From Mangrovimonas aestuarii (lineage in GTDB: Bacteria > Bacteroidota > Bacteroidia > Flavobacteriales > Flavobacteriaceae), in the NCBI RefSeq assembly GCF_028767185.1, contig NZ_JARACK010000003.1:186001-250000 (forward strand): a stretch of 64,000 bases of DNA. The letters run 5' to 3'. Below are positions 32,753 to 42,549 of this stretch, piece after piece. The position numbers were made by a program, and so were the translations under genes. The notes beneath the pieces are model-generated. The model made no database searches. It was not told the DNA's origin and saw only the letters and a program-made list of their open reading frames with translations. Within the stretch, counting starts at the first letter, position 1. Each line of letters starts with the position of its first letter.

Positions 32753-33416
32753 TGGTTTAATAAATTGAGAAAGGAATTAGATTAAGAATCACGCAGTTGC
32801 CAAGTGCCAACATAGCGCTAGCACCGAAAACAGAAAGTATTAAATTGGTAATTAATTTTTGACAGTAGCACACACGTCTTGACTATAAAGGGTCAAAATT
32901 AAGAAATTGAAGCACCCATGAAAAAACCTTGTTAAATACTCTACAAAACACTCATTATTTTCGTTAAAACGTAATTTATCTACGCTTTATATCTAAATTT
33001 GACCATAGTTCCGTAAGCAATTACTTTTTATCTTTTTTAAGAATCATTCCAAAAATAAAAAGGCTAACAATAAAGCATTAACAATATTACCAAAGGCATT
33101 CCCACAAAGCACAACCTCTTCTATACAAAGAGAATCATTGCTAAAGAAACCTACAATACCCAAAAAGCGGTATTTTTAAAACATCCAACTTTTTAAAATT
33201 CATATTGTTGAAATTATCTGTTAGGTAGAATCTGTATCCTGATCCGGAGAAGTATAACCGTTTACTATATGCATTTATTTGCTATTGCTAGCACCAGTAT
33301 TTGAGTGAATCCAATTTATCTGTATTCAAAAGTCTAAACGGTTAAAAAAAAAAAAAAAAACGGAAGCTTTTACACTCCCGTTTTTTTCAATACTTGTTTT
33401 ACTGCCAGATAATTGA
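32753..33416. other. 664-base non-coding stretch between two minus-strand genes
   Basis: On the minus strand a -7 like box TAATTTTG lies at 32894-32901, about 142 bases before the giant gene start; its -33 element is not convincing. A terminator occupies 33344-33387. A 39-codon frame with a TTG start (33044-33163, minus) is open but has no family resemblance. Nothing else recognised. Confidence 0.5.
33344..33387 (-). terminator. Terminator with 17-base A/T tract
   Basis: ACGGAAG (33360-33366) pairs with CTCCCGT (33375-33381) with one mismatch; 17 consecutive A (33344-33360) on the plus strand give a long T run for minus-strand transcripts. It lies 30 bases past the stop of the 391-residue gene. 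Confidence 0.7.
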
Positions 33417-34592
33417 TTACTCCTTTACAGGTGAGTTTAGCTGAGTTTCAGAACTTGCTATACCACTAAGGATTGCCACATTCGACTTTTCTAACGATTG
33501 CACATCAATCTGAATATTCAGTGTTAAGCTCTGGTTTGAACTTAAAGTTTCAATACCGGTAATTTTATATTCAAAATTTTTAACCTGTAATGGAGTTACC
33601 AAGTTAGAGGCATCGTAAACCTCAACCTTACCAACAGCATTTAAAATAAGGTTTGCAACAGACGTTAAGTTAAAAGAGAAATACACACCCAATAGTTTTA
33701 CCCTAATTTGGAGCTTATCAAATGATGGCTTAACATAAACTTTCAGGGCATCAGTATCTAGCTGGTATTTTCCTGAGCTTAATAGATCTACTTGGTTGTT
33801 GAACATAAATACTATTGTTCTCCACTTACCTCCAAATACGCTGTAAGGGATAACAACTTGTATAGTAGCTACCTTTACCTTTAGGTTTTCAACAATAAAA
33901 GGGTTGCCTACAGTAATTCTTGGTCTTTCTGTGATTTGCAGTTCAAGCTTATTAATTGTTGGATTTTTAAAATCGATGATTTTTCTGATATTTCTACCAA
34001 ACCATCTCCCTATGTTTCTAACGGCTCTACCTATACTTCCAATGGCATTTCCGATACTTCTGAAGAATCTTCCGAACCCTAAAAACTCCTCAGACAATAA
34101 AGTGTCTGGGTTTAAAATCTTCTCGGCAGATGCTACAACTTCAGTTGTAAACGATTCTTTGTGGCTCAACACATAGCTTGCAGAAATCTGAACGCCCAAT
34201 TCCATGGTCTCTTTTACTTGTACCATGTTATTTAAGTCACTCAATTCATCTTTGTCTTCACTTGTTAAGCTGTCGTATTCCGAAGACAATAGCTCATTAT
34301 GGCGATTAAGATCGTAATTTTGAATATACTGATAGTGGATTCCATATTGAGGGGCATCCATATCGGTTAACAGCTCTGCTTCTTCTTTTAAAAGCTCAAG
34401 GGCTTGTTTACCCAATGCTTCAAAATCGGAATGGTAATTTGGTAAAAGTGCATCGATTTCAACTTGTTGTTCAAATGTGCCTTCGGCAAGCTTTTCACTT
34501 GGAAATTGAATTACAGGATAAGGGTACTTTTTGATTTGATCCAAGGTCTTGTCTACAAGACTCTGTCCTACGTTAATAGAGAATTCAGCCAT
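33417..34592 (-). CDS. Unrecognised protein with a cationic amphipathic segment
   Basis: 391 residues, no signal peptide, not recognised. Residues 1-170 are mixed, mostly helical and acidic (EAELLTDMDA, SEDKDELSDLNN). Residues 171-208 form a strongly basic amphipathic helix-like stretch: hydrophobic residues at I180, I184, I187, V191, I194, F198 and I202 in a 4-3 spacing, with many Arg and Gly between them (SIGNAIGSIGRAVRNIG). The rest is beta-rich (ERPRITVGNPFIVENLKVKV, LQIRVKLLGVYFSFNL). The start at 34592 is the only sensible ATG. The design recalls membrane-active proteins, but no function is claimed. Alone between long non-coding stretches. Confidence 0.75.
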   Translation of the reverse strand: MAEFSINVGQSLVDKTLDQIKKYPYPVIQFPSEKLAEGTFEQQVEIDALLPNYHSDFEALGKQALELLKEEAELLTDMDAPQYGIHYQYIQNYDLNRHNELLSSEYDSLTSEDKDELSDLNNMVQVKETMELGVQISASYVLSHKESFTTEVVASAEKILNPDTLLSEEFLGFGRFFRSIGNAIGSIGRAVRNIGRWFGRNIRKIIDFKNPTINKLELQITERPRITVGNPFIVENLKVKVATIQVVIPYSVFGGKWRTIVFMFNNQVDLLSSGKYQLDTDALKVYVKPSFDKLQIRVKLLGVYFSFNLTSVANLILNAVGKVEVYDASNLVTPLQVKNFEYKITGIETLSSNQSLTLNIQIDVQSLEKSNVAILSGIASSETQLNSPVKE

Positions 34593-34969
34593 AATAATAA
34601 ATGTTTAAGGATTAATAATTAAAAATTGATTTCAATGATTCTTAAAACTGTATTAAAAGGAGCAATCCATTACGCCTAAACTTTAAATTCCGTTGACAGC
34701 ATTAAAAGTCCGGATCTGGGAATTTTTAAAAACAAAACTCAAAAAACGCAATAGCTCTTTTTCTTAGGGCTGATTAAAGATATTTATTAAACTTCTGGCC
34801 TTTAATTCCTTACGGTAAACCTTAGGTTAAATAACTGTTACCTCGTAAGTTGGGGTACTAGCTGAGTTAAAACAATCTGGCTTTTACAAAAAAGCTCAAT
34901 CTCTATCACTTTCATTTCAAAAAAACATACTAATTGGCTATATTTAAAATACCTTTAATACCTACTCAA
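34593..34969. other. 377-base divergent non-coding region
   Basis: Lies between the divergent unknown protein and serine hydrolase genes. No TAnnTTTG box in either direction, no clear palindrome, no small gene seen. Confidence 0.5.
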
Positions 34970-36124
34970 ATGAAACTTCTCAAACGCATTTTATCTGGGA
35001 CTATAATCCTTATAGCACTTCTTATTATATCCCTTTATGTTTTTGGTTACGATTACCTTCTCAAAGCCGTGATGACCGTTTATGCCCAAGGACATACTAC
35101 TGCTTATTTGGAAGATTATAAAGCTTTCGATAATCGTTTGATAGAGGTTGGTGAACCGCAACCATGGGCCATTCACAAAAACTACAACACAGCCACAACT
35201 AGCCAAGAACTGGAAGATTGGAATACTAAGTATGGTACGGTAGCGTACCTAATAATTAAAAACGACAGTATCTGGTTTGAGAAATACTATGAAGATTTTG
35301 ATAAAAACTCTAGGAGCAACTCCTTCTCCATGGCCAAAAGTGTTGTTACCACGCTGCTGGGAAAAGCTATTATGGATGGCTACATTAAAGGACTAGACCA
35401 GCCAGTGGGGGATTTTTACCCTGAATTTTCACAAGGGCTGGCAGCCCAAATGACTGTTGGCGACTTGTCTTCAATGGCCTCAGGAACCAATTGGGATGAA
35501 GCCTATTATTCTCCCTTTTCAATTACTACCCGGGCTTATTTTGACAACCATTTAAAAGATATTATACTCGGATTAAAGGTTGTAGAACAACCAGGCCAAG
35601 CTTTTAAATACGCAAGTGGCGATACCCAATTGTTAGCTATGGTACTTGAAAAAGCTACCGGTAAGTCCCTTAGTGATTATATGAGCACAAATTTCTGGAA
35701 ACCTATGGGTGCAGAAAACCCAGCCTTTTGGCAACTTGACAGTGAAGATGGCGGACTCGAAAAGGCCTATTGCTGTATCGCCAGCAATGCCCGTGATTTT
35801 GCTCGATTTGGCAAACTCTATAAGGATCATGGCAAGTGGAACAACCAACAGCTATTAGACTCTGCTTTCATAAAAACAGCGATTACCCCCCGGTTTGAAG
35901 CTAGTCCGCAGTATGGATACGGTTGGTGGCTTATGCAAGATTACCATGGTAAGGATTTCTTTATGATGCGGGGGCATCTAGGGCAATATGTAATTGTACA
36001 GCCCGAAGACAACCTTATCATCGTTCGATTGGGCCATCAAACCTCCAAAAGAGAGCCAGGTGATATTTTTACTAAGGATATTTTTACATATATTGACGAA
36101 GCATACAATATGTTAACTCCATGA
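34970..36124 (+). CDS. Serine hydrolase of the beta-lactamase/class C family
   Basis: 384 residues from the ATG at 34970 (the frame is open to a TTG at 34934). One N-terminal membrane helix (about 7-26) anchors or exports it. The serine nucleophile is Ser120 in SMAK (120-123), the second motif is Tyr214-Ala-Ser216, and the C-terminal part has the GYGWWLM turn usual in EstB and 6-aminohexanoate-dimer hydrolase relatives. Such enzymes cleave esters, amides or peptides outside the cytoplasm. The stop overlaps the exonuclease start (ATGA). Confidence 0.88.
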   Translation: MKLLKRILSGTIILIALLIISLYVFGYDYLLKAVMTVYAQGHTTAYLEDYKAFDNRLIEVGEPQPWAIHKNYNTATTSQELEDWNTKYGTVAYLIIKNDSIWFEKYYEDFDKNSRSNSFSMAKSVVTTLLGKAIMDGYIKGLDQPVGDFYPEFSQGLAAQMTVGDLSSMASGTNWDEAYYSPFSITTRAYFDNHLKDIILGLKVVEQPGQAFKYASGDTQLLAMVLEKATGKSLSDYMSTNFWKPMGAENPAFWQLDSEDGGLEKAYCCIASNARDFARFGKLYKDHGKWNNQQLLDSAFIKTAITPRFEASPQYGYGWWLMQDYHGKDFFMMRGHLGQYVIVQPEDNLIIVRLGHQTSKREPGDIFTKDIFTYIDEAYNMLTP

Positions 36125-36831
36125 TAAAGCGCCTCAACCTGGAAAACATTCTGTTTCTCGATATTGAAACCGTACCCGAAACCAATCATTTTACCGATCT
36201 CGATTCCGTAAAACAGGAACTATGGGAAACCAAATCCCTATACCAACGCAAAGAAGATTATACTGCTGAAGAGTTTTACGAAAGAGCTGGTATCTGGGCA
36301 GAATTTGGTAAAATTGTTTGTATATCGGTTGGCTTTTTCACCCATAATGGAAATGAGCGAACATTCAGGGCAACATCTTTCCACGGAGAGGAAAAGGAGC
36401 TCCTTCAGGAATTCAAAAACTTGCTTACATCACATTACAATCATCCACAACAATTGCTTTGTGCACATAACGGCAAGGAATTCGACTTTCCATATATTGC
36501 CCGTCGTATGATTATAAACGGCATGGAACTTCCAGAAAAACTAAACTTATTTGGTAAAAAACCATGGGAAGTCCCACATCTCGACACTTTGGAATTATGG
36601 AAATTTGGTGATTACAAAAACTACACTTCCCTAAAACTATTAACTAATGTACTGGGAATTCCTTCACCTAAAGACGATATCGATGGGAGTCAAGTGGCAG
36701 AGGTCTATTACAATGAAGGTATAGATAGAATTGTAACTTATTGCGAAAAGGATACCATTGCAGTTGCTCAAATTGTATTACGTTTGCGTGGTGAAGCCAT
36801 TTTGGAGCCTCATGAAATTAAACACGTGTAA
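36121..36831 (+). CDS. 3'-5' exonuclease, DNA polymerase B-like exonuclease domain
   Basis: 236 residues, a stand-alone DEDD exonuclease domain. Acidic residues are Asp14 and Glu16 in LFLDIETVPE, an aspartate in AHNGKEFDFPYIARRM, and one in CEKDTIAVAQIVLRL near the C-terminus. It belongs to the predicted PolB_like2 group and should remove nucleotides from DNA 3' ends; the cellular role is not known. Start and stop overlap both neighbours, forming a three-gene operon with the serine hydrolase and the ABC ATPase. Confidence 0.88.
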   Translation: MIKRLNLENILFLDIETVPETNHFTDLDSVKQELWETKSLYQRKEDYTAEEFYERAGIWAEFGKIVCISVGFFTHNGNERTFRATSFHGEEKELLQEFKNLLTSHYNHPQQLLCAHNGKEFDFPYIARRMIINGMELPEKLNLFGKKPWEVPHLDTLELWKFGDYKNYTSLKLLTNVLGIPSPKDDIDGSQVAEVYYNEGIDRIVTYCEKDTIAVAQIVLRLRGEAILEPHEIKHV

Positions 36832-38510
36832 TGAACACCTCCCCCATTCTTAAAATTGAAAATCTGGCCGTAGCCTTTAACAAGCATACGGTTTTACACA
36901 ATATAAGCTATACCCTTAATTCCAATGAAATACTTGGAATAGTAGGTGAGTCTGGTTCTGGAAAATCTGTTTCATCCCTTGCCGTATTGGGATTGCTTCC
37001 CAACAAGGTATCATCAATAGAATCAGGCAGTATCCAGTTTCACGATAGCGATTTGACTTCGCTTACTAACAAGGATTTCCAAAACATCAGAGGAAATAAA
37101 ATCAGCATGATCTTTCAGGAGCCCATGAGCTCACTCAACCCTTCCATGCGCTGCGGAAAACAGGTTGAGGAAATTCTAAAACAACATACAAAACTCAATA
37201 AACAAGAAAGAAAAGAAGAAACACTTTCCCTTTTTGAAAAAGTAAAGCTGCCTGATCCAAAACGCGTTTACAAATCGTATCCTCATGAAATATCTGGCGG
37301 GCAAAAGCAACGTGTAATGATTGCTATGGCGATTGCCTGTAAACCAGAGATTCTTATTGCGGACGAGCCCACAACAGCATTGGATGTTACAGTACAGAAA
37401 GAAATTATTAGCTTATTAAAAAGCCTGCAGCAAGAAACCAAAATGAGCATTATTTTCATTTCCCACGATTTATCACTGATAAGTGATATTGCAGATAATG
37501 TTGCAGTTATGTATCAAGGCAATATTGTTGAACAAGGCAGTGTAACCGAAATATTCAGGAACCCAAAACACACTTATACAAAGGCCTTAATCCACTCACG
37601 CCCAACATTGGGTAAACGCTTAAAAAAACTCCCTACTATTCAGGATTATCTTGAAAATAACATTTTAGAGGAGGAAGTTACATCAGAGCAAAGACAAGAG
37701 TTTCACAAAAAACTTTATAGTAAAGAACCTCTTTTAGAAATCAAAAACCTTGAGAAGGAGTATTTCTCACGATCCGGTTGGTTCTCAAAACCAGAATCAT
37801 TTAAAGCCGTAAACCAAGTAAGCTTTAAACTGTACGAAGGGGAAACTTTAGGATTGGTTGGTGAGTCCGGCTGCGGAAAATCTACACTTAGCAACACTAT
37901 TTTACAATTAGACAAAGCTACAGCTGGAAAAATATACTATAAAGGAAAAGATATTACCCATATTAGCCCAAAAGCTCTAAAAGCACTCCGAAAGGATATT
38001 CAGATCATTTTTCAGGATCCTTTTGCATCCTTAAACCCAAGATTAACAGTTGGTCAAGCAATCATGGAGCCTATGCTTGTACATAATCTGTATAACTCTA
38101 AAAAAGAGCGAGAGAAAAAAACTATAGAACTATTAAAACAAGTGGGATTATCTGAGGAACATTTTAACCGCTATCCCCACGAGTTTTCCGGTGGACAAAG
38201 ACAGCGTATAGGAATTGCAAGAACTATTGCCCTACAACCAAAATTAATAGTTTGTGATGAATCGGTATCTGCATTGGATATATCAGTACAGGCACAAGTA
38301 CTAAACCTTTTAAACACACTAAAAGAAGACTTTGGTTTTACATACATCTTCATCTCCCATGATCTCGCAGTGGTTAAATACATGGCAGACCAACTCATAG
38401 TTATGCATGATGGCAAAATTGCGGAAAAGGGAGATGCAGATGAGGTATATGATAGCCCTAAGACAGACTATACTAAGACCCTTATTGAAGCCATCCCAAA
38501 AGGTCTATAA
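36831..38510 (+). CDS. Double-ATPase ABC transporter subunit (oligopeptide/dipeptide type)
   Basis: 559 residues with two nucleotide-binding domains of the OppD-OppF type. NBD1: Walker A GESGSGKS, signature ISGGQKQRV, Walker B ILIADEPTTALD. NBD2: GESGCGKS, FSGGQRQRIGIA, LIVCDESVSALD. The layout is that of YejF/GsiA, which energise peptide or glutathione import. No permease or binding protein gene is near, so the partners are elsewhere. The ATG shares a base with the preceding stop. Confidence 0.92.
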   Translation: MNTSPILKIENLAVAFNKHTVLHNISYTLNSNEILGIVGESGSGKSVSSLAVLGLLPNKVSSIESGSIQFHDSDLTSLTNKDFQNIRGNKISMIFQEPMSSLNPSMRCGKQVEEILKQHTKLNKQERKEETLSLFEKVKLPDPKRVYKSYPHEISGGQKQRVMIAMAIACKPEILIADEPTTALDVTVQKEIISLLKSLQQETKMSIIFISHDLSLISDIADNVAVMYQGNIVEQGSVTEIFRNPKHTYTKALIHSRPTLGKRLKKLPTIQDYLENNILEEEVTSEQRQEFHKKLYSKEPLLEIKNLEKEYFSRSGWFSKPESFKAVNQVSFKLYEGETLGLVGESGCGKSTLSNTILQLDKATAGKIYYKGKDITHISPKALKALRKDIQIIFQDPFASLNPRLTVGQAIMEPMLVHNLYNSKKEREKKTIELLKQVGLSEEHFNRYPHEFSGGQRQRIGIARTIALQPKLIVCDESVSALDISVQAQVLNLLNTLKEDFGFTYIFISHDLAVVKYMADQLIVMHDGKIAEKGDADEVYDSPKTDYTKTLIEAIPKGL

Positions 38511-38709
38511 CATAAACACTTTTTTTGTCAGATAAAATAAGCTTCTAAAAAAGGTTAATTGATTACGAAAAGCTTTAAGAAATTTACTTGAGAATGTAGG
38601 TTGTTCAGGTAGATTTGGATCCATAAGCCTAAGTTTTTGGGTTATGTTGTTTTCATTGGGGATTATAAATATCTCACATTTTTTGAAAACATTAGATAAA
38701 AAACAAAAA

Positions 38710-38750
38710 AAATCGATGAAGTGTTATTTTTTTTAACATCTCATCGATTT
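38710..38750. terminator. Hairpin between convergent ABC and CoA-transferase genes
   Basis: AAATCGATGAAGTGTTA (38710-38726) pairs with TAACATCTCATCGATTT (38734-38750) with two mismatches and a T-rich loop. It lies 23 bases past the stop of the CoA-transferase B subunit gene. Confidence 0.65.
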
Positions 38751-38773
38751 GATTCGTATTTAGAGAAATTTGA

Positions 38774-39430
38774 TTAAATATCCATTTCTGGGATATCTCC
38801 TTCAACAATTAAAGTTCCTTCTGTTGCCTTTTGAATCTCTTCGACAGACACTCCAGGAGCGCGTTCCAATAGCTTGAATCCTTTATCTGTTATTTCTAAA
38901 ACAGCTAGGTTAGTCACCACTTTTTTAACACAACCTACACCAGTTAGAGGCAATGAACACCTTTTAAGCAATTTTGATTCTCCAGCCTTATTGGTATGCA
39001 TCATGGCAACAATAATATTTTCAGCACTTGCCACTAGGTCCATGGCGCCTCCCATGCCTTTTACCATTTTTCCTGGTATTTTCCAGTTTGCGATATCACC
39101 ATTTTCAGCGACTTCCATAGCTCCTAAAATAGTTAAGTGAACATGTTGCCCGCGAATCATCCCAAAACTCATTGCAGAGTCAAAAAAGCTAGCACCTGGC
39201 AAAGTGGTAATGGTTTGCTTCCCTGCATTAATGATATCGGCATCCTCTTCACCTTCAAAAGGGAAAGGCCCCATACCCAATACACCATTCTCGCTTTGGA
39301 ACTCTACCTGTATGTCTTCTCTAACATAATTGGCTACTAAAGTTGGAATTCCAATTCCTAGATTCACATAATAACCATCCTGAACTTCCTTGGCAATACG
39401 TTTTGCTATTCCGTTTTTATCTAGAGCCAT
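38774..39430 (-). CDS. scoB: 3-oxoacid CoA-transferase subunit B
   Basis: 218 residues. Catalytic glutamate lies in VEFQSENGVLGMGP, the family signature; GGAMDLVASAENIIVAMMHT is also typical. Works with subunit A to move CoA from succinyl-CoA to acetoacetate or a similar 3-oxoacid in ketone body or branched-chain breakdown. It follows the A subunit gene by two bases. Confidence 0.94.
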   Translation of the reverse strand: MALDKNGIAKRIAKEVQDGYYVNLGIGIPTLVANYVREDIQVEFQSENGVLGMGPFPFEGEEDADIINAGKQTITTLPGASFFDSAMSFGMIRGQHVHLTILGAMEVAENGDIANWKIPGKMVKGMGGAMDLVASAENIIVAMMHTNKAGESKLLKRCSLPLTGVGCVKKVVTNLAVLEITDKGFKLLERAPGVSVEEIQKATEGTLIVEGDIPEMDI

Positions 39431-39432
39431 AA

Positions 39433-40134
39433 TTATTGTCTTTGTCTTACTGTTCGTTGTTCAATTCTCTTTTCGTAATCCTTTCCTTGGAAAATGCGCT
39501 GTACAAAAATACCTGGAATATGGATTTGGTTAGGATCAAGCTCTCCAACTGGAACCAATTCTTCAACCTCTGCCACAGTAATGGCAGCAGCACCACACAT
39601 ACAAGGGTTAAAGTTTCTTGCTGTACCTTTAAAGATCAAGTTACCAGCTGCATCACCTTTCCAAGCTTTTACAAAAGCGAAATCTGCTTTAAACGCATGT
39701 TCCAAAACATACATTTTGCCATCAAACTCTCTAGTTTCCTTTCCTTCTGCAACTTCGGTACCATAACCTGCTGGTGTATAAATTGCAGGAAATCCAGATT
39801 GAGCAGCTTTACAACGCTCTGCCAAAGTACCTTGAGGGATAAGCTCCACATCTAACTCTCCGCTTAGCATTTGGCGCTCAAACTCATCGTTTTCACCTAC
39901 ATAAGAGGAAATCATTTTCTTAATCTGTTTCTGTTGAAGCAAAAGCCCCAAACCAAAATCATCTACTCCTGCATTGTTAGAGATACAGGTCAATCCTTTT
40001 ACTCCCTTTTTAACAAGTTCTGTAATAGCATTCTCAGGGATTCCACACAATCCGAAACCACCTAACATCAGGGTCATATCATCCTGAACCCCTTCTAATG
40101 CTTCCTGAACCGTGTTTACTTTCTTTATAATCAT
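39433..40134 (-). CDS. scoA: 3-oxoacid CoA-transferase subunit A
   Basis: 233 residues. The glycine-rich CoA-binding part [16 protein letters not shown] and the [20 protein letters not shown] segment mark the A subunit of class I CoA-transferases. It lies first in the two-gene operon; scoB follows. The heterodimer acts in the cytosol. Confidence 0.94.
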   Translation of the reverse strand: MIIKKVNTVQEALEGVQDDMTLMLGGFGLCGIPENAITELVKKGVKGLTCISNNAGVDDFGLGLLLQQKQIKKMISSYVGENDEFERQMLSGELDVELIPQGTLAERCKAAQSGFPAIYTPAGYGTEVAEGKETREFDGKMYVLEHAFKADFAFVKAWKGDAAGNLIFKGTARNFNPCMCGAAAITVAEVEELVPVGELDPNQIHIPGIFVQRIFQGKDYEKRIEQRTVRQRQ

Positions 40135-40171
40135 AGTCTAGGTTCTAATTTTAAACGGCTAAAAATACAAA

Positions 40172-40203
40172 ATAAAAAAGCCATTCTAAAAACAGAATGG
40201 CTT
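40172..40203 (-). terminator. Terminator of the PBP1A gene
   Basis: AAGCCATTCT (40178-40187) and AGAATGGCTT (40194-40203) with a 6-base loop and a T run on the minus strand, 7 bases past the PBP1A stop. Confidence 0.85.
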
Positions 40204-40209
40204 GTGATA

Positions 40210-42543
40210 TTAAAAGTCTAAATCATCTGGGACTTCCTCTTCGATTATCTTTTCGTCTTGAACTTCATCATTGGCTTGAAGATTACAATCTACACGAATA
40301 CTAAGTTCTGTAGGTTGTTCAAAATCTGTTTCGGAAATATTAAGCTCCTTATCGGCATAACAACTCTTCATATATAATCCCCATAGCGGAAGCGCCATAG
40401 AGGCTCCCTGCCCATAAGTAATAGTTCTAAAATGAGCCGCTCGATCTTCTGCTCCTACCCAAACTCCAGTTACAAGGTTTGGCACCATGCCCATAAACCA
40501 TCCGTCACTTTGATTTTGAGTTGTTCCTGTTTTCCCCGCAATTGGATTAGTAAATCCATATGGGTAACCCGTTATAATTTCCTTATACACAGCCGTACTT
40601 GCTCCTTTATGTCTTAAACGCTGTCCTGAACCAGATTCAGTAACCCCTTCCATTAACTTAACAGTTACATAAGCGGCTTCCTCACTTAATACGTCGTGAG
40701 TTTCTGGAGTAAACTGATATAATATAGTACCGTTTTTATCTTCAATAGCTGTAATCATAACCGGCTTGGTATAGACTCCTTTATTTGCAAATGTGGCATA
40801 GGCCGCTACCATTTCATAAACGCTTAAGTCAACCGATCCCAATGCAATTGAAGGCACTTCAGGTATTTCAGTTTCAACCCCTAGTTTCTTAGCCATATCT
40901 CCAACATTCTTTGGCCCCACCTTATCCATCAATCTGGCAGTAACGGTATTTACAGAGTTAGCCAAGGCATCTTTAAGGGTACGGCTCCCTCCATACTGGC
41001 CTCCTGAGTTTTTAGGACACCATTCTTCGATGTTACCCCATTTATCTTTTTCTATACAAAACGGCGTATCTGGAAGTTCATCACAAGGTGACAAATGCAA
41101 CTGATCAATAGCCGTAGCATACACAAACGGCTTGAAAGTGGACCCCACCTGACGCTTACCACGCTTTACATGATCGTATTGAAAATGGCGGTAATCCATC
41201 CCTCCTACCCAAGCTTTTATATGCCCTGTATTAGGATCCATAGACATCATTCCTGGCTGAAGGAAAGACTTATAGTATCTCATAGAGTCGATAGGCTTCA
41301 TTACGGTATCTATTTCCCCATTCCAAGAGAAAATCTCCATTGACGTTGGCTCATAAAACGATGCTTCTATCTCTTCATTGGATTTCTTTAGATCGTATTT
41401 CATCTTACGCCAGCGTTCTGAACGCTTCATTGCGTGTTTAAGCAAACCGTCTACTTCGGATGATGTTAATCCTAAAAACGGTGCCGTTGGATTCCTGTCC
41501 GGTGTGTTTTGATGATCAAACTCTGCTTGCAGTCTAGGCATGTGTTCTGCAACTGCATTTTCGGCATAACGCTGCATGCGGGAATCTATCGTAGTATAAA
41601 CTTTTAGTCCATCTTTGTAAATATTCCAGTTCTCACCATTTGCCTTTGGGTTTTCCTTAACCCAATCTTTTAAAAAACCACGAACATATTCCCTAAAATA
41701 CGTAGCCAAGCCTTCATTGTGAGACTGTGGCGTATATTTTAAGCCTAAATCAAGCTCCTGCAGAGAATCCTTAACTTCTTCCGAAATGTATTCATATTTC
41801 TCCATTTGGGCCAAAACCACATCTCTACGGTTTTTTGTGCCTACAGGGTTTCTTTTTTCTCTTGGATTATACAATGAAGAATTCTTAAACATTCCTACTA
41901 GCATTGCCGATTCCTTAATATCCAAATCGCGGGGTTCTTTATCAAAATAGATACTGGCCGCAGAACGAATACCATCCGCATTATTACCAAAATCGTAAAT
42001 GTTGAAATATTGAGCTATTATCTCTTCTTTGGTATATTGGCGCTCCAAACGAATAGCGATAATCCACTCTTTTATTTTTTGGGTAATACGCTCGAAAATG
42101 TTTTTAGACCCCTCACCATGAAACAACTGTTTTGCCAACTGTTGTGAGATCGTACTGGCTCCACCTCCGCTTCCCATTTTTACTAAAGCACGTAGTGTAC
42201 CACGACCATCGACTCCTGAATGTTCACGAAAGCGAGCATCTTCAGTAGCTATAAGGGCATCGACCAAATGCTTGGGCAATTCATCATAACCTACAGGAGT
42301 TCTGTTATCGTTTAAATAAAATTTACCAAGAGTTTTTCCGTCTGAGGAAATAATCTCGGTGGCCAAATTGGTTTTTGGATTTTCAAGTACAGTGTGATCT
42401 GGCATTTCACCAAATGCACCCCATGAAGCCAAAGCAAATACCAAAACAACGGCTCCTACACCGCCCAGAAAAAGTATCCAAAACCATCTTACGTACTTAT
42501 CGAATGACTTATTTGCTACTTCTTGTTGTTTTTTCTTTGCCAT
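40210..42543 (-). CDS. Bifunctional penicillin-binding protein 1A
   Basis: 777 residues. A cytoplasmic tail, one membrane helix (about 20-42), a GT51 glycosyltransferase domain with Glu101 in TEDARFREHSGVD and GGASTISQQLAKQLF, then a transpeptidase domain with Ser468 in STFK, Ser530-Val-Asn532 and KTGTT at 671-675. All catalytic residues of both reactions are in place. It polymerises and crosslinks peptidoglycan in the periplasm. It follows gldH after 6 bases, so the ricT-gldH-PBP1A order suggests one transcript. Confidence 0.95.
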   Translation of the reverse strand: MAKKKQQEVANKSFDKYVRWFWILFLGGVGAVVLVFALASWGAFGEMPDHTVLENPKTNLATEIISSDGKTLGKFYLNDNRTPVGYDELPKHLVDALIATEDARFREHSGVDGRGTLRALVKMGSGGGASTISQQLAKQLFHGEGSKNIFERITQKIKEWIIAIRLERQYTKEEIIAQYFNIYDFGNNADGIRSAASIYFDKEPRDLDIKESAMLVGMFKNSSLYNPREKRNPVGTKNRRDVVLAQMEKYEYISEEVKDSLQELDLGLKYTPQSHNEGLATYFREYVRGFLKDWVKENPKANGENWNIYKDGLKVYTTIDSRMQRYAENAVAEHMPRLQAEFDHQNTPDRNPTAPFLGLTSSEVDGLLKHAMKRSERWRKMKYDLKKSNEEIEASFYEPTSMEIFSWNGEIDTVMKPIDSMRYYKSFLQPGMMSMDPNTGHIKAWVGGMDYRHFQYDHVKRGKRQVGSTFKPFVYATAIDQLHLSPCDELPDTPFCIEKDKWGNIEEWCPKNSGGQYGGSRTLKDALANSVNTVTARLMDKVGPKNVGDMAKKLGVETEIPEVPSIALGSVDLSVYEMVAAYATFANKGVYTKPVMITAIEDKNGTILYQFTPETHDVLSEEAAYVTVKLMEGVTESGSGQRLRHKGASTAVYKEIITGYPYGFTNPIAGKTGTTQNQSDGWFMGMVPNLVTGVWVGAEDRAAHFRTITYGQGASMALPLWGLYMKSCYADKELNISETDFEQPTELSIRVDCNLQANDEVQDEKIIEEEVPDDLDF

Positions 42544-42549
42544 AGTAAT

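Noticed and set aside
33044-33163. 39-codon minus-strand frame with TTG start in the long non-coding stretch
   Set aside because: Hydrophobic C-terminus looks protein-like, but no ribosome site, no ATG and no family match; chance in a 664-base gap is likely.
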